From: Coccinella septempunctata
Lineage: Eukaryota; Arthropoda; Insecta; Coleoptera; Coccinellidae
Assembly (NCBI RefSeq): GCF_907165205.1
Contig: NC_058192.1
Location: 33,756,001 to 33,820,000, forward strand
Length of the DNA: 64,000 nt
Reading direction: 5' to 3'
This document shows positions 47,407-62,438 of the stretch, in pieces (positions within the stretch are counted from its first letter, which is position 1; each line of letters starts with the position of its first letter). A model generated the notes under the pieces. That model saw nothing but the letters and a program-made list of their open reading frames with translations. It was not told where the DNA came from and made no database searches. The translations under genes and the position numbers were made by a program.

Positions 47407-49149
47407 ATAAACATGACGGCTCATTTCATCATATTGTTTGAAGCAACACGCAACGCTTTTTTCAATCGAGAATGTGCTTGACCTGTAAGGTACGTTCGGA
47501 AGTTCTGGAAAAAAAGTGGTGGTTGGCAAGATGCAACATATATCGATCAAATTCTATCAGTCATTATTCGAAGTTTCATGAAAAAATCACCTTAGAAGGC
47601 TGTTAGGAAACTGAAGTTACAATGCACGTCTGAAATAACAATTCGTTGTAATTTCATTTATAAATTCATAGATAGCAAAAAAATAAGTACCCAAGTAAAA
47701 CTGAGCGTATGTATTGTTTCCACATACAACTTTATATCGAAATGTGTTTAAAAAATTGGCCACCACAAAACTTCAAAAAAATTATATTATTATGGTTCTA
47801 TTTCCGCTTGAACCATCAACATATTTATATTCTCCTAGTTCCTGGATCCCAACCTTGTTAAAAACGAGTCAGTATTTGGGACCAATTTATTATTATCATA
47901 GACATACTTCCATTAGTTTTTCAATAAAATTGGGATCCAGTATTTCGGAGAATAAAGAATAGTTGATGTTTTTATGAAAAAACTCTGAAAGGAACATTTG
48001 GAGAAGACAATCTGATTGTTTTTCAATTTCCTGCTATCTCATCAATGAACATTTAGATCTGATTCAAGTCAAAAAGTTACATGCGAAAATCGAAATACCT
48101 TTGTAGTGCTTGTTTTTTCTAGTCTACTCATTTTTTTCCTGATCTTTCCAATTGCGTTAATAAAATTTCGAAATGTTGATAGATATGGTTTTGTTTCGAC
48201 TCGAAACCTACTCATTAATTTTTTTACAGTCGAACCGGGAATAGGACGTTATTATTTTGTAGACTCAACTGTGGACAAAAAATTTACGGACCAAATATTA
48301 GGAAAATATCTATGGTGGTCCATAAGTTATGATTAATTAAATGAATGGGGAAAATCAATAAATAAGAAAGGACGATGGACCTATAAAATTAGGTTATTTA
48401 GAAAAACCAAGGTCCACGGTGCTATTTAGTCTGTTCCAATGCGCATTCCTCAATGAATCGTCCTGTATATTCTGCATTTCTGAATCAATTCAATGATAAT
48501 TTCCTGTAAAATTTGATATCAATAGATCTGTAGAGTTCATACGAAATCAGCATCTACGTCTTCCGATGCGGTAGGGTTCTCATCTGTGTGACCATAAACT
48601 CTGTGATCCGGGGTTACTTGGGGATATCTCCAGTTCCAGATTTCCCGTTTACAGTGTTTACGCAGAGTTTGTTCATACATACTCGTTGATTAATGTTTGT
48701 TTTGAGCAAGAAGTATGTCGATCGAACAGTAAAAGTTAAAAGGATTTCATCATGATACAAAATACTGTTATATTTTTTTTTGATTTTGACATATAAAGTA
48801 ACATCTTTTTAAAACTTGAGCAGCGATCGAAGCCGAATGCTTTTGCCAGCTGGATGCTGGATGCACAAATAATGATTGCATTTTTGAAATAATAGAACCC
48901 TAACGAAAAACCAAGTATGACTAAGTTTTTGGCATTTTTCACGGAAATTCCGAGGTTTCTAAGAAATAATGATGAGACGACTGAATATCTGGCTTTCAGA
49001 TTTACGTATAACGACATTAATTATATAACTTTTCAAATAATGGACGGACCTACCTCCTTCTTATGGCACGGGTAAACCAGTATCCAATATCTGAACATTT
49101 CAATTCCATTTATTTTCACAAAACAAATGAAAAATATGATATCTCGGTT

Positions 49150-49680
49150 ATATAGTTTGCCTTTCTGAATGACTTTAATCATAATTTTCTGTACAATGGG
49201 ATCCATGTGCTTCATTTCGAATTCAGAAGTTGTATCTAGAAACCCCTGAACCTTTTCGTCGCATTCATGATTGTTGACATCTGTCAATGCAAAAAATTCG
49301 ATATCTCGGAAGATGAACATAACATTAATTTTAAATTCGATAGTGATTCAAGAAATCCAAGCAGAAAGAACTTCTCTTTACAGTATCAACTTTGGGGCCG
49401 CGCGTTGACACCTGTCTTATGTAAAAAATTTGATTGCTCAAAAAAACTGGGATTCATTTCAAATACGAGAGTGACATCACGAAACACCGATAGAAACAAC
49501 TGCCTTCCTTCAGTATAAAAATGGAGGGCCGATAATTGATACCTGTCAATGTTTAAAATTCGATATTTCAAAAAATGAACATGATATTCATTTCAAATTC
49601 AGAAGTTATATCAAGAAACAGCAGAGAAAAATTCGGTTCACTGCATTCACTTAGAAGTCGAGGTTATCTCTTGTAAAAGT
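49150..49680 (-). repeat. Degenerate 131-bp tandem units, left arm
   Basis: On the minus strand, ACAGATGTCAA or ACAGGTGTCAAC recurs at about 49275, 49407 and 49538, a spacing of about 131 bp. Each is accompanied by TTTCTTGATATAACTTC-like and GAATTTGAAATGAAT-like words. This is the mirror of 58600-59100 and related to 38640-39260. Confidence 0.75.
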
Positions 49681-49984
49681 TACAATATGGAAATCACAAA
49701 AGCTGATATGGGATCATAATGAAATTTTGAATGTGGCTTGGATAAGCCCAATGGCCCAGATTTCCAGAAGACACAAAAAACTCAGAGGACATCAGGAATC
49801 TTGGAACAGCGATAACAAGGTTAGAGAAAATCGCGATTCACTGAAAAACAATACAGCAGAGCCCTTCAAGAAACTTTTCAGATCTACATAAAATCCAGGG
49901 AAAATCTAAGAACCTCAATAGTGCAGCGCCGTGAATAAATTTTTCAGAGTCTGGGATGCCCCAAAAAAAAAAATGGAAAAAACA

Positions 49985-50128
49985 ACAATTATTATCATCA
50001 TTACATCCATAATATTATATACCGGTAGGTATATACAGAAAAAACTTTTCACAAAATTGAAAAAAACGACCATTTTTAGGTACCATTACATCCATGATAG
50101 TATATACCGGTATATACAGAATAAACTT
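49985..50128 (+). repeat. Paired units with a TATACCGGTATA palindrome
   Basis: Two units of CATTACATCCAT(A/G)ATA, then TATATACCGG-type sequence, then TATACAGAA(A/T)AAACTTT occur back to back (about 50003 and 50085). The second contains the 18-bp perfect palindrome GTATATACCGGTATATAC. Mirror copies lie at about 58110-58230, and another palindrome lies at 52018. Confidence 0.6.
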
Positions 50129-50414
50129 TAATCTCCTCCTTTGTGGAAATTCCACTATATCACCAACTATGTAACTGCTTATTTTAAGCACCGTGCAACG
50201 TAAAGCTGTGCGATTTTACAGCCAATACGGTGAAATCTGTGAATTGAATCGCACGGCGAATAACCAATAAGATTGGCTCATAGTAGTTACCACGAAAACG
50301 AATAGCATCCATAATATTTTGACGTTTCGTAATTGTATCTCAAATTGTTACCAGTTTTTGGATTTGACAAGATCATTTGAAGATAAATCCCTTACAACAA
50401 AATTGTTGTCAAAA

Positions 50415-51290
50415 ATGTCCAGTAGCAGCGAATATGAATTGTGCACACCACCCGATGTAGTGGAGAAGGCGAAAAATGCTTCAATTAATTTATTACCCGC
50501 AAAATCCCGTGAAAGATAGGAAACAGTTTATCAAAAACTCATGGATTGGAAGCAGAAACACAAAATCAATTCATTTTCGGAAAATGGTATGGTAGCATAT
50601 TTTGATTTCTTCAAAACAATGAAGCTATCGTCAGTTTGGTCAATTTATTCAATGCTTAGGTCAACAATCATCATAAACCATGATAACATTAATATTGCGA
50701 CTTATCCTAAATTGTTGGCTTTATTAAAAAGAAGATCAGATGTCTTTCTCTAAAACGCTCCAGATAGCAGATATTTGCTTACGAAGGTAGATATACACGA
50801 ATTATATAAATAAACAGGCAAATATTGATACTTTTTGATTCCACATAGTTTTAATTATCGGTATCAGTGTTGCTTGTAGAAAGCAGGTGTTACGGAACGA
50901 AGCCTCAAGACGTACCTACAGGGTACGGAAAAATGTCTGATAATTCATATTGAAGATTCAAAAACCAAAACGCAAAGTTCATTTGCCGTTTACGAGTCCT
51001 TTCATCCGGTTTGTAAAAACTACATCGATCTACGTCCGGCAGAACAGCATGTTCAGACTCTGCCATGTAACATGCCAAAACAAGTGGCAGAATATCTGTG
51101 CTTAGAGAATCCCAAGCAATACAAAGGCCATTGCTTCAGTTAGGCGTTCTTCTGCCACAAGTCTAGTAGATGCTGGTAGCGATATGATAGCATTGACGAG
51201 ACAGCGGTTGGCGGTCATCAGCAGTGTTCTAGAGTTATTTAGACATTTCTATGAAAAACATGACTGCCACCTCATCAAAAATTACAAGTG
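50415..51290 (+). pseudogene. Crypton-like tyrosine recombinase pseudogene, left arm
   Basis: The first part, from MSSSSEYELCTPPDVVEKA, has LLPAKSRER, an in-frame TAG, then ETVYQKLMDWKQKHKINSFS, YFDFFKTMKLSSVWSIYSML and YPKLLALLKRRSD. This is the N-terminal SAM-like (core-binding) domain of a tyrosine recombinase. After another stop (50751) the frame continues with NAPDSRYLLTKV. Decayed frames then give IEDSKTKT, AEQHVQTLPCNMPKQVAEYL and NPKQYKGHCF, and after a one-base shift RRSSATSLVDAGSDMIALTR. GHCF-RRSSAT holds the catalytic Arg of the second Arg motif. The HGGW-like segment expected next is replaced (QRLAVISS). Assignment to Crypton-type transposons is from family knowledge; a DIRS-like recombinase is less likely. 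The gene is dead, and both stops are shared with the right-arm copy. Confidence 0.75.
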
Positions 51291-52065
51291 AAAACAATGA
51301 TATTATTTTTCTAAAAACAAAAAATCAGACAACCAACCCGCCCTCTCTTGTTATTTATAATTGCACAGTATCAATTAATAATAATTATTACAATTAAAAT
51401 GTGAACTAAACTATAGGTACTTATTAAAATTGTATGATGTTTTGTAGTTATTCAATTGATCGATTAAAGATATATTCAATTAATGGAATTCTAACTTCCA
51501 TGAGAATGAATGCGTTCGTAGAAAGAGTATAGTACACAACTCGAGTTGTATGGCAACTAATATGCTCCTTACAACACTTGTTATGTAATATACCTACTAT
51601 TTAACTTTTTGGTCGGCAACATAATTGAAAGCAAAAAAATTTCAAAACAAAAAACTACTTAAACAATAATTCGGTGCCCTTGAAATAACTCCCTGGATAT
51701 TGAAACAACCCCATGCAGAGGAATTTCAGGACAAATCTACTAGGGAATAATATACCCAACAGCCTCCGTGATTAGAATTGATCATCAGACTTTTTACTGA
51801 ATTTCAAAAGATGATTTCGATGGATAATAATCCATTTTACTATAATACTCGCCTAAAAATTGGTATACTGAAATCTGTTAAACACACTTTTTAAACTTTC
51901 AGTTGCAATATTTCATTTAGTTAGACATTCATTGTTATTATGTACTTCAAATACATGAATATTACAAGTTTCAGTGATTTTCGTCTGTTCCTCGAAATAA
52001 CCATTATATCCATAAAAGTATATACCGGTATATACCGTATAAGCTTTTCAGTTCCCCAAAGTGCA

Positions 52066-55918
<3,853 letters not shown>

Positions 55919-55989
<71 letters not shown>
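55919..55989. repeat. (TA)n tract, 5' side of copy B
   Basis: 71 bp of TA dinucleotides directly abut the element's 5' end (TCCCTGCG then TATATA). Confidence 0.96.
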
Positions 55990-56153
<164 letters not shown>

Positions 56154-56949
56154 CTTGCGTGCACTTTGGGGAACTGAAAAGTTTATACGGTATATACCGG
56201 TATATACTTTTATGGATATAATGGTTATTTCGAGGAACAGACGAAAATCACTGAAACTTGTAATATTCATGTATTTGAAGTACATAATATCAATGAATGT
56301 CTAACTAAATGAAATATTGCAACTGAAAGTTTAAAAAGTGTGTTTATTAGATTTCAGTATACCAATTTTTAGGCGAGTATTATAGTAAAATGGATTATTA
56401 TCCATCGAAATCATCTTTTGAAATTCAGTAAAAAGTCTGATGATCAATTCTAATCACGGAGGCTGTTGGGTATATTATTCCCTAGTAGATTTGTCCTGAA
56501 ATTCCTCTGCATGGGGTTGTTTCAATATCCAGGGAGTTATTTCAAGGGCACCGAATTATTGTTTAAGTAGTTTTTTGTTTTGAAATTTTTTTCTGAAGGT
56601 TCTTGATATCAATTGTGTTGCCGACCAAAAAGTTAAATAGTAGGTTTATTACATAACAAGTTTTGCAAGGAGCATATTAGTTGCCATACAACCCGAGTTG
56701 TGTACTATACTCTTTCTACGAACGCATTCATTCTCATGAAACTTAGAATTCCATTAATTGAATATATCTTTAATCAATCAATTGAATAACTACAAAACAT
56801 CATACAACTATAATAAGTACCTATAGTTTAGTTCACATTTTAATTGTAATAATTATTATTAATTGATACTGTGCAATTATAAATAACAAGAGAGGGCGGG
56901 TTGGTTGTCTGATTTTTTGTTTTTACAAAAATAATATCATTGTTTTCAC

Positions 56950-57825
56950 TTGTAATTTTTGATGAGGTGGCAGTCATGTTTTTCATAGAATTGTCTAAAT
57001 AACTCTAGGACACTGCTGATGACCGCCAACCGCTGTCTCTTCAATGCTATCATATCGCTTCCAGCATCTACTAGACTTGTGGCAGAAGAACGCCTAACTG
57101 AAGCAGTGGCCTTTGTATTGCTTGGGATTCTCTAAGCACAGATATTCTGTCACTTGTTTTGGCATGTTACATGGCAGAGTCTGAACATGCTGTTCTGCCG
57201 GACGTAGATCGATGTAGTTTTTACAAACCGGATGAAAGGACTCGTAAACGGCAAATAAACTTTGCGTTTTGGTTTTTGAATCTTCAATATGAATTATCAG
57301 ACATTTTTCCGTACCCTGTAGGTACGTCTTAAGGCTTCAAGTTCCGTAACACCTGCTTTCTACAAGCAACACTAATACCGATAATTAAAACTATCTGGAA
57401 TCAAAAAGTATCAATATTCGCCTGTTTATTTATATAATTCGTGTATATCTACCTTCGTAAGCAAATATCTGCTATCTGGAGCGTTTTAGAGAAAGATATC
57501 TGATCTTCTTTTTAGTAAAGCCAACAATTTAGGATAAGTCGCAATATTAATGTTATCATGGTTTATGATGATTGTTGACCTTAGCATTGAATAAATTGAC
57601 CAAACTAACGATAGCTTCATTGTTTTGAAGAAATCAAAATATGCTACCATACCATTTTCCGAAAATGAATTGATTTTGTGTTTCTGCTTCCAATCCATGA
57701 GTTTTTGATAAACTGTTTCCTATCTTTCACGGGATTTTGCGGGTAATAAATTAATTGAAGCATTTTTCGCCTTCTCCACTACATCGGGTGGTGTGCACAA
57801 TTCATCTTCGCTGCTACTGGACATT
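56950..57825 (-). pseudogene. Crypton-like tyrosine recombinase pseudogene, right arm
   Basis: Mirror of 50415-51290. It reads MSSSSEDELCTPPDVVEKA, LLPAKSRER with the same in-frame TAG, then ETVYQKLMDWKQKHKINSFS, MKLSLVWSIYSML and ALLKRRSDIFL with the same second stop. The decayed C-terminal part with the Arg-Arg-Ser-Ser-Ala-Thr block lies near 57075-57100. Shared lesions show that the gene was already dead when the arms were duplicated. A few residues differ between the arms (E/Y, L/S, I/V), as expected for unconstrained drift. Confidence 0.73.
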
Positions 57826-58599
57826 TTTGACAACAATTTCGTTGTAAGGGATTTATCTTCAAATGATCTTGTCAAATCCAAAAACTGGTAACCATTTGAG
57901 ATACAATTACGAAACGTCAAAATATTATTGATGCTATTCGTTTTCGTGGTAACTACTATGAGCCAATCTTATTGGTTATTTGCCGTGCGATTCAATTCAC
58001 AGATTTCACCGTATTGGCTGTAAAATCGCACAGCTTTACGTTGCACGGTGCTTAGAATAAGCAGTTTGGTGATATAGTGGAATTTCCACAAAGGAGGAGA
58101 TTAAAGTTTATTCTGTATATACCGGTATATATATCATAGATGTAATGGTACCTAAAAATGGTCGTTTTTTTCAATTTTGTGAAAAGTTTTTTCTGTATAT
58201 ACCTACCGGTATATAATATTATGGATGTAATGATAATAATAAATAATTGTTGTTTTTTCCATTTTTTTTGGGGGGCATCCCAGACTCTGAAAAATTTATT
58301 CACGGCGCTGCACTATTGAGGTTCTTAGATTTTCCCTGGATTTTATGTAGATCTGAAAAGTTTCTTGAAGGGCTCTGCTGTATTGTTTTTCAGTGGATCG
58401 CGATTTTCTCTAACCTTGTTATCGCTGTTCCAAGATTCTTGAAGAGCGATAAAGTATTATCTTCTATTGGATTCCTGATGTCCTCTGAGTTTTTTGTGTC
58501 TTCTGGAAATCTGGGCCATTGGGCTTATCCAAGCCACATTCAAAATTTCATTATGATAATCCTATATCAGCTTTTGTGATTTCCATATTGTAACTTTTA

Positions 58600-59100
58600 C
58601 AAGAGATAACCTCGACTTCTAAGTGAATGCAGTGAACCGAATTTTTCTCTGCTGTTTCTTGATATAACTTCTGAATTTGAAATGAATATCATGTTCATTT
58701 TTTGAAATATCGAATTTTAAACATTGACAGGTATCAATTATCGGCTCTCCATTTTTATACTGAAGGAAGGCAGTTGTTTCTATCGGTGTTTCGTGATGTC
58801 ACTCTCGTATTTGAAATGAATCCCAGTTTTTTTGAGCAATCAAATTTTTTACATAAGACAGGTGTCAACGCGCGGCCCCAAAGTTGATACTGTAAAGAGA
58901 AGTTTTTTCTGCTTGGATTTCTTGAATCACTGTCGAATTTGAAATTAATGTTATGTTCATCTTCCGAGATATCGAATTTTTTGCATTGACAGATGTCAAC
59001 AATCATGAATGCGACGAACAGGTTCGGGGGTTTCTAGATACAACTTCTGAATTCGAAATGAAGCACATGGATCCCATTGTACAGAAAATTATGATTGAAG
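58600..59100 (+). repeat. Degenerate 131-bp tandem units, right arm
   Basis: ACAGGTATCAA, ACAGGTGTCAAC and ACAGATGTCAAC occur at about 58727, 58859 and 58989, spaced 132 and 130 bp, with TTTCTTGATATAACTTC and GAATTTGAAATGAAT blocks between. Longer open frames crossing these units are attributed to the repeat. Confidence 0.75.
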
Positions 59101-59725
59101 TCATTCAGAAAGGCAAACTATATAACCGAGATATCATATTTTTCATTTGTTTTGTGAAAATAAATGGAATTGAAATGTTCAGATATTGGATACTGGTTTA
59201 TCCGTACCATAAAAAGGAGGTCGGTCCGTCCATTATTTAAAAAGTTATATAATTAATGTCGTTATACGTAAATCTGAAAGCCAGATATTCAGTCGTCTCA
59301 TCATTATTTCTTAGAAACCTCGGAATTTCCGTGAAAAATGCCAAAAACTTAGTCATACTTGGTTTTTCGTTAGGGTTCTATTATTTCAAAAATGCAATCA
59401 TTATTTGTGCATCCAGCATCCAGCTGGCAAAAGCATTCGCTTCGATCGCTGCTCAAGTTTTAAAAAGATGTCACTTTATATGTCAAAATCAAAAAAAATA
59501 TAACAGTATTTTGTATCATGATGAAATCCTTTTAACTTTTACTGTTCGATCGACATACTTCTTGCTCAAAACAAACATTAATCATCGAGTATGTATGAAC
59601 AAACTCTGCGTAAACACTGTAAACGGGAAATCTGGAACTGGAGATATCCCCAAGTAACCCCGGTTCACAGAGTTTATGGTCACACAGATGAGAACCCTAC
59701 CGCATCGGAAGACGATGCTGATTTC

Positions 59726-59733
59726 GTATGAAC
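59726..59733. repeat. 8-bp target-site duplication, left copy
   Basis: GTATGAAC here and at 60717-60724 flank the transposon. The left arm of the large inverted repeat has the site once, uninterrupted (near 48540), as the empty allele. Confidence 0.88.
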
Positions 59734-60716
59734 TAAGATGTCTAAAACTCTGGTGTATTCACTGATTCGATTTTGTTTTTAATTTCGTGGAGATATGGGA
59801 TCAATTTCGTTTTTCCCAGTGTAGGTAGCGCTGTGTAGAATTTGACAGAGCATTGTCAATTGATATTGATAAAATAATTTGAATACTTTCCTACGACTTA
59901 CGAATATGTTGTATTTATAAGCGATTATTGTTGTAGTAAAATGTATGAGTTTCGAGAAAGGGGTGCAGAACATTCATTTATTCAACATGTCGTTCAGTAA
60001 AGTTCAGTTTTCTGTATGGACAATCAAGAACTACAGCTAAGAATTCGGTATTGTTGGAATTTGAGGCAGAACCAAATCAAATGAACGAACATTCGGGACG
60101 GATATACTTAAGTTTTATGGCAATTTCAGCAATATTTCAAAGGAACTGTATTGGAAATACGTAATGTGAATTGTGAGCATGTATTGAGAATCAGAAATCC
60201 ATAAATCTATTCGAGTCTGTTCTTCAAATATTCTTCCTGAGTAGATGTAGTGAAAATTCCCTTTCCGTCAACTGAATATATTGGATATTTGACCAATAAA
60301 CAGTGTTTTATCAAAATCATATTGAATTATACCCCCCTTACGGATTCAATTTGTCAGACGGAAATTATCTTGAAGAAGAATAGTAAATACTCCTTCGAAT
60401 CCTTATTTTATAGTGTTGAAATATTGAGAGATTTGTTTTTACAACGAAAATTAAACTGTAAATCACAAATATTGCTAAACAGCTGACAAAATGGGCCAGT
60501 TCATATTATTTTGAACTCGTTGATCGATATTCGATATCAACGCGAAATAAAATAAAACGAAAGAGTATCATTGGACTTCCTTTGGTAGAACAAGGATAGA
60601 ACAAAGCAAATGACATGGTGGCGCCGCCACGAAACTGATCCCATATCCCCGATTTTCTGAAATGTTGATGCGTGCAAAAAGTGACAAGTGCACACACCAG
60701 TATTTTGGACATCTTA
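59734..60716. mobile_element. 983-bp DNA transposon with terminal inverted repeats
   Basis: The left end TAAGATGTCTAAAACTCTGG pairs with the right end read on the minus strand, TAAGATGTCCAAAATACTGG; a second shared block (GATATGGGATCA.TTTCGT) lies about 55-75 bp in from both ends. An 8-bp duplication (GTATGAAC) flanks it. An 8-bp duplication fits hAT, P-like or similar cut-and-paste superfamilies, but the termini match none that I recognise with confidence. A 78-residue open frame (60250-60486) has no recognisable domain, so the element is probably non-autonomous. Confidence 0.88.
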
Positions 60717-60724
60717 GTATGAAC
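60717..60724. repeat. 8-bp target-site duplication, right copy
   Basis: GTATGAAC, identical to 59726-59733. Confidence 0.88.
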
Positions 60725-61840
60725 TCTACAGATCTAGTGATATCAAATTTTACAGGAAATTATCATTGAATTGATTCAGAAATGCAGAATATACAGGACG
60801 ATTCATTGAGGAATGCGCATTGGAACAGACTAAATAGCACCGTGGACCTTGGTTTTTCTAAATAACCTAATTTTATAGGTCCATCGTCCTTTCTTATTTA
60901 TTGATATTCCCCATTCATTTAATTAATCATAACTTATGGACCACCATAGATATTTTCCTAATATTTGGTCCGTAAATTCTTTGTCCACAGTTGAGTCTAC
61001 AAAATAATAACGTCCTATTCCCGGTTCGACTGTAAAGAAATTAATGAGTAGGTTTCGAGTCGAAACAAAACCATATCTATCAACATTTCGAAATTCTATT
61101 AAAGCAATTGGAAAGATCAGAAAAAAATTAGTAGACTAGAAAAAACAAGCACTACAAAGGTATTTCGATTTTCGCATGTAACTTTTTGACTTGAATCAGA
61201 TCTAAATGTTCATTGAGGAGATAGCAGGAAATTGAAAAACAATCAGATTGTCTTCTCCAAATGTTCCTTTCAGAGTTTTTTCATAAAAACATCAACTATT
61301 CTTTATTCTCCGAAATACTGGATCCCAATTTTATTGAAAAACTAATGGAAGTATGTCTATGATAATAATAAATTGGTCCCAAATACTGACTCGTTTTTAA
61401 CAAGGTTGGGATCCAGGAACTAGGAGAATATAAATATGCTGATGGTTCAATCGGTAATAGAACCATAATAGTATAATTTTGTGGTGGCCAATTTTTTAAA
61501 CACATTTCGATATAAAGTTGTATGTGGAAACAATACATACGCTCAGTTTTACTTGGGTACTTATTTTTTTGCTATCTATGAATTTATAAATGAAATTACA
61601 ACGAATTGTTATTTCAGCCGTGCATTGTAACCTCAGTTTCCTGAAAACCTTCTAAGGTGATTTTTTCATGAAATTTCGAATAATGACTGATAGAATTTGA
61701 TCGATATATGTTGCATCTTGCCAACCACCACTTTTTTTCCAGAACTTCCGAACGTACCTTACAGGTCAAGCACATTCTCGATTGAAAAAAGCGTTGTGTG
61801 TTGCTTCAAACAATATGATGAAATGAGCCGTCATGGATAT

Positions 61841-62438
61841 ACAGGGTGTTCCTAAATTGAACGTACAAACGAAAAGGGGAGTGAGTTTAAGAAAAAAAGT
61901 TCCATAAATATGGGGTCGCAAACGTTTCGTTTTCGAGATACAGAGTGTTGAAGTTTGTGTTGATTATACGAGTTTATGGAATCTTTATGAATCATCGCTA
62001 CAGATCAGGAAAATTTCCATAAAAACTGACACTGAATTCATTCACCACAGCTTACAAAATGGCCTTCCCATCATAATTTGGATTTTCACGAGGATTTCGA
62101 AAGAATCGTTCAAAATTTTTTTTCTCGAAATCGTTGGTAGATACGACAAAACTACAGACCGAAAAGTTTAGTATAAGAACAAAGCTTCTTTTTACTTTTT
62201 TTCAAATTAACAGTTGCTCACCAAAAAAAAGTTCTGCAGAAGAACAGGTGGCAGTGTTCCAGAAAAAATATCACCCTGTAGATCTTCTATCGAAATTGCC
62301 ATGTCACGTGGTGAGAACTCTAAAATGTAATATCTATGCCAAATTTCAGTTGAATATCTTGTGAAGTGTAGATATTATGAGAAAAAAACTTGGGAATCTC
62401 CCCTTTTCGTTTGTACGTTCAATTTAGGAACACCCTGT
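61841..62438. mobile_element. Foldback element in the right arm
   Basis: Counterpart of 46679-47406, with ends ACAGGGTGTTCCTAAATTG and CAATTTAGGAACACCCTGT. It is 598 bp rather than 728 bp because one inner flank, between GGGGAGATTCC and AAGTTTTTTT, has been lost. Its presence in both arms shows that it predates the inverted duplication. Confidence 0.85.

Noticed and set aside
48736..49320. Open frames of 93 and 95 residues, mirrored at 58953-59657
   Set aside because: Conserved only because the arms are duplicates. They overlap degenerate tandem units and show no domain, and the frame ends differ between arms.
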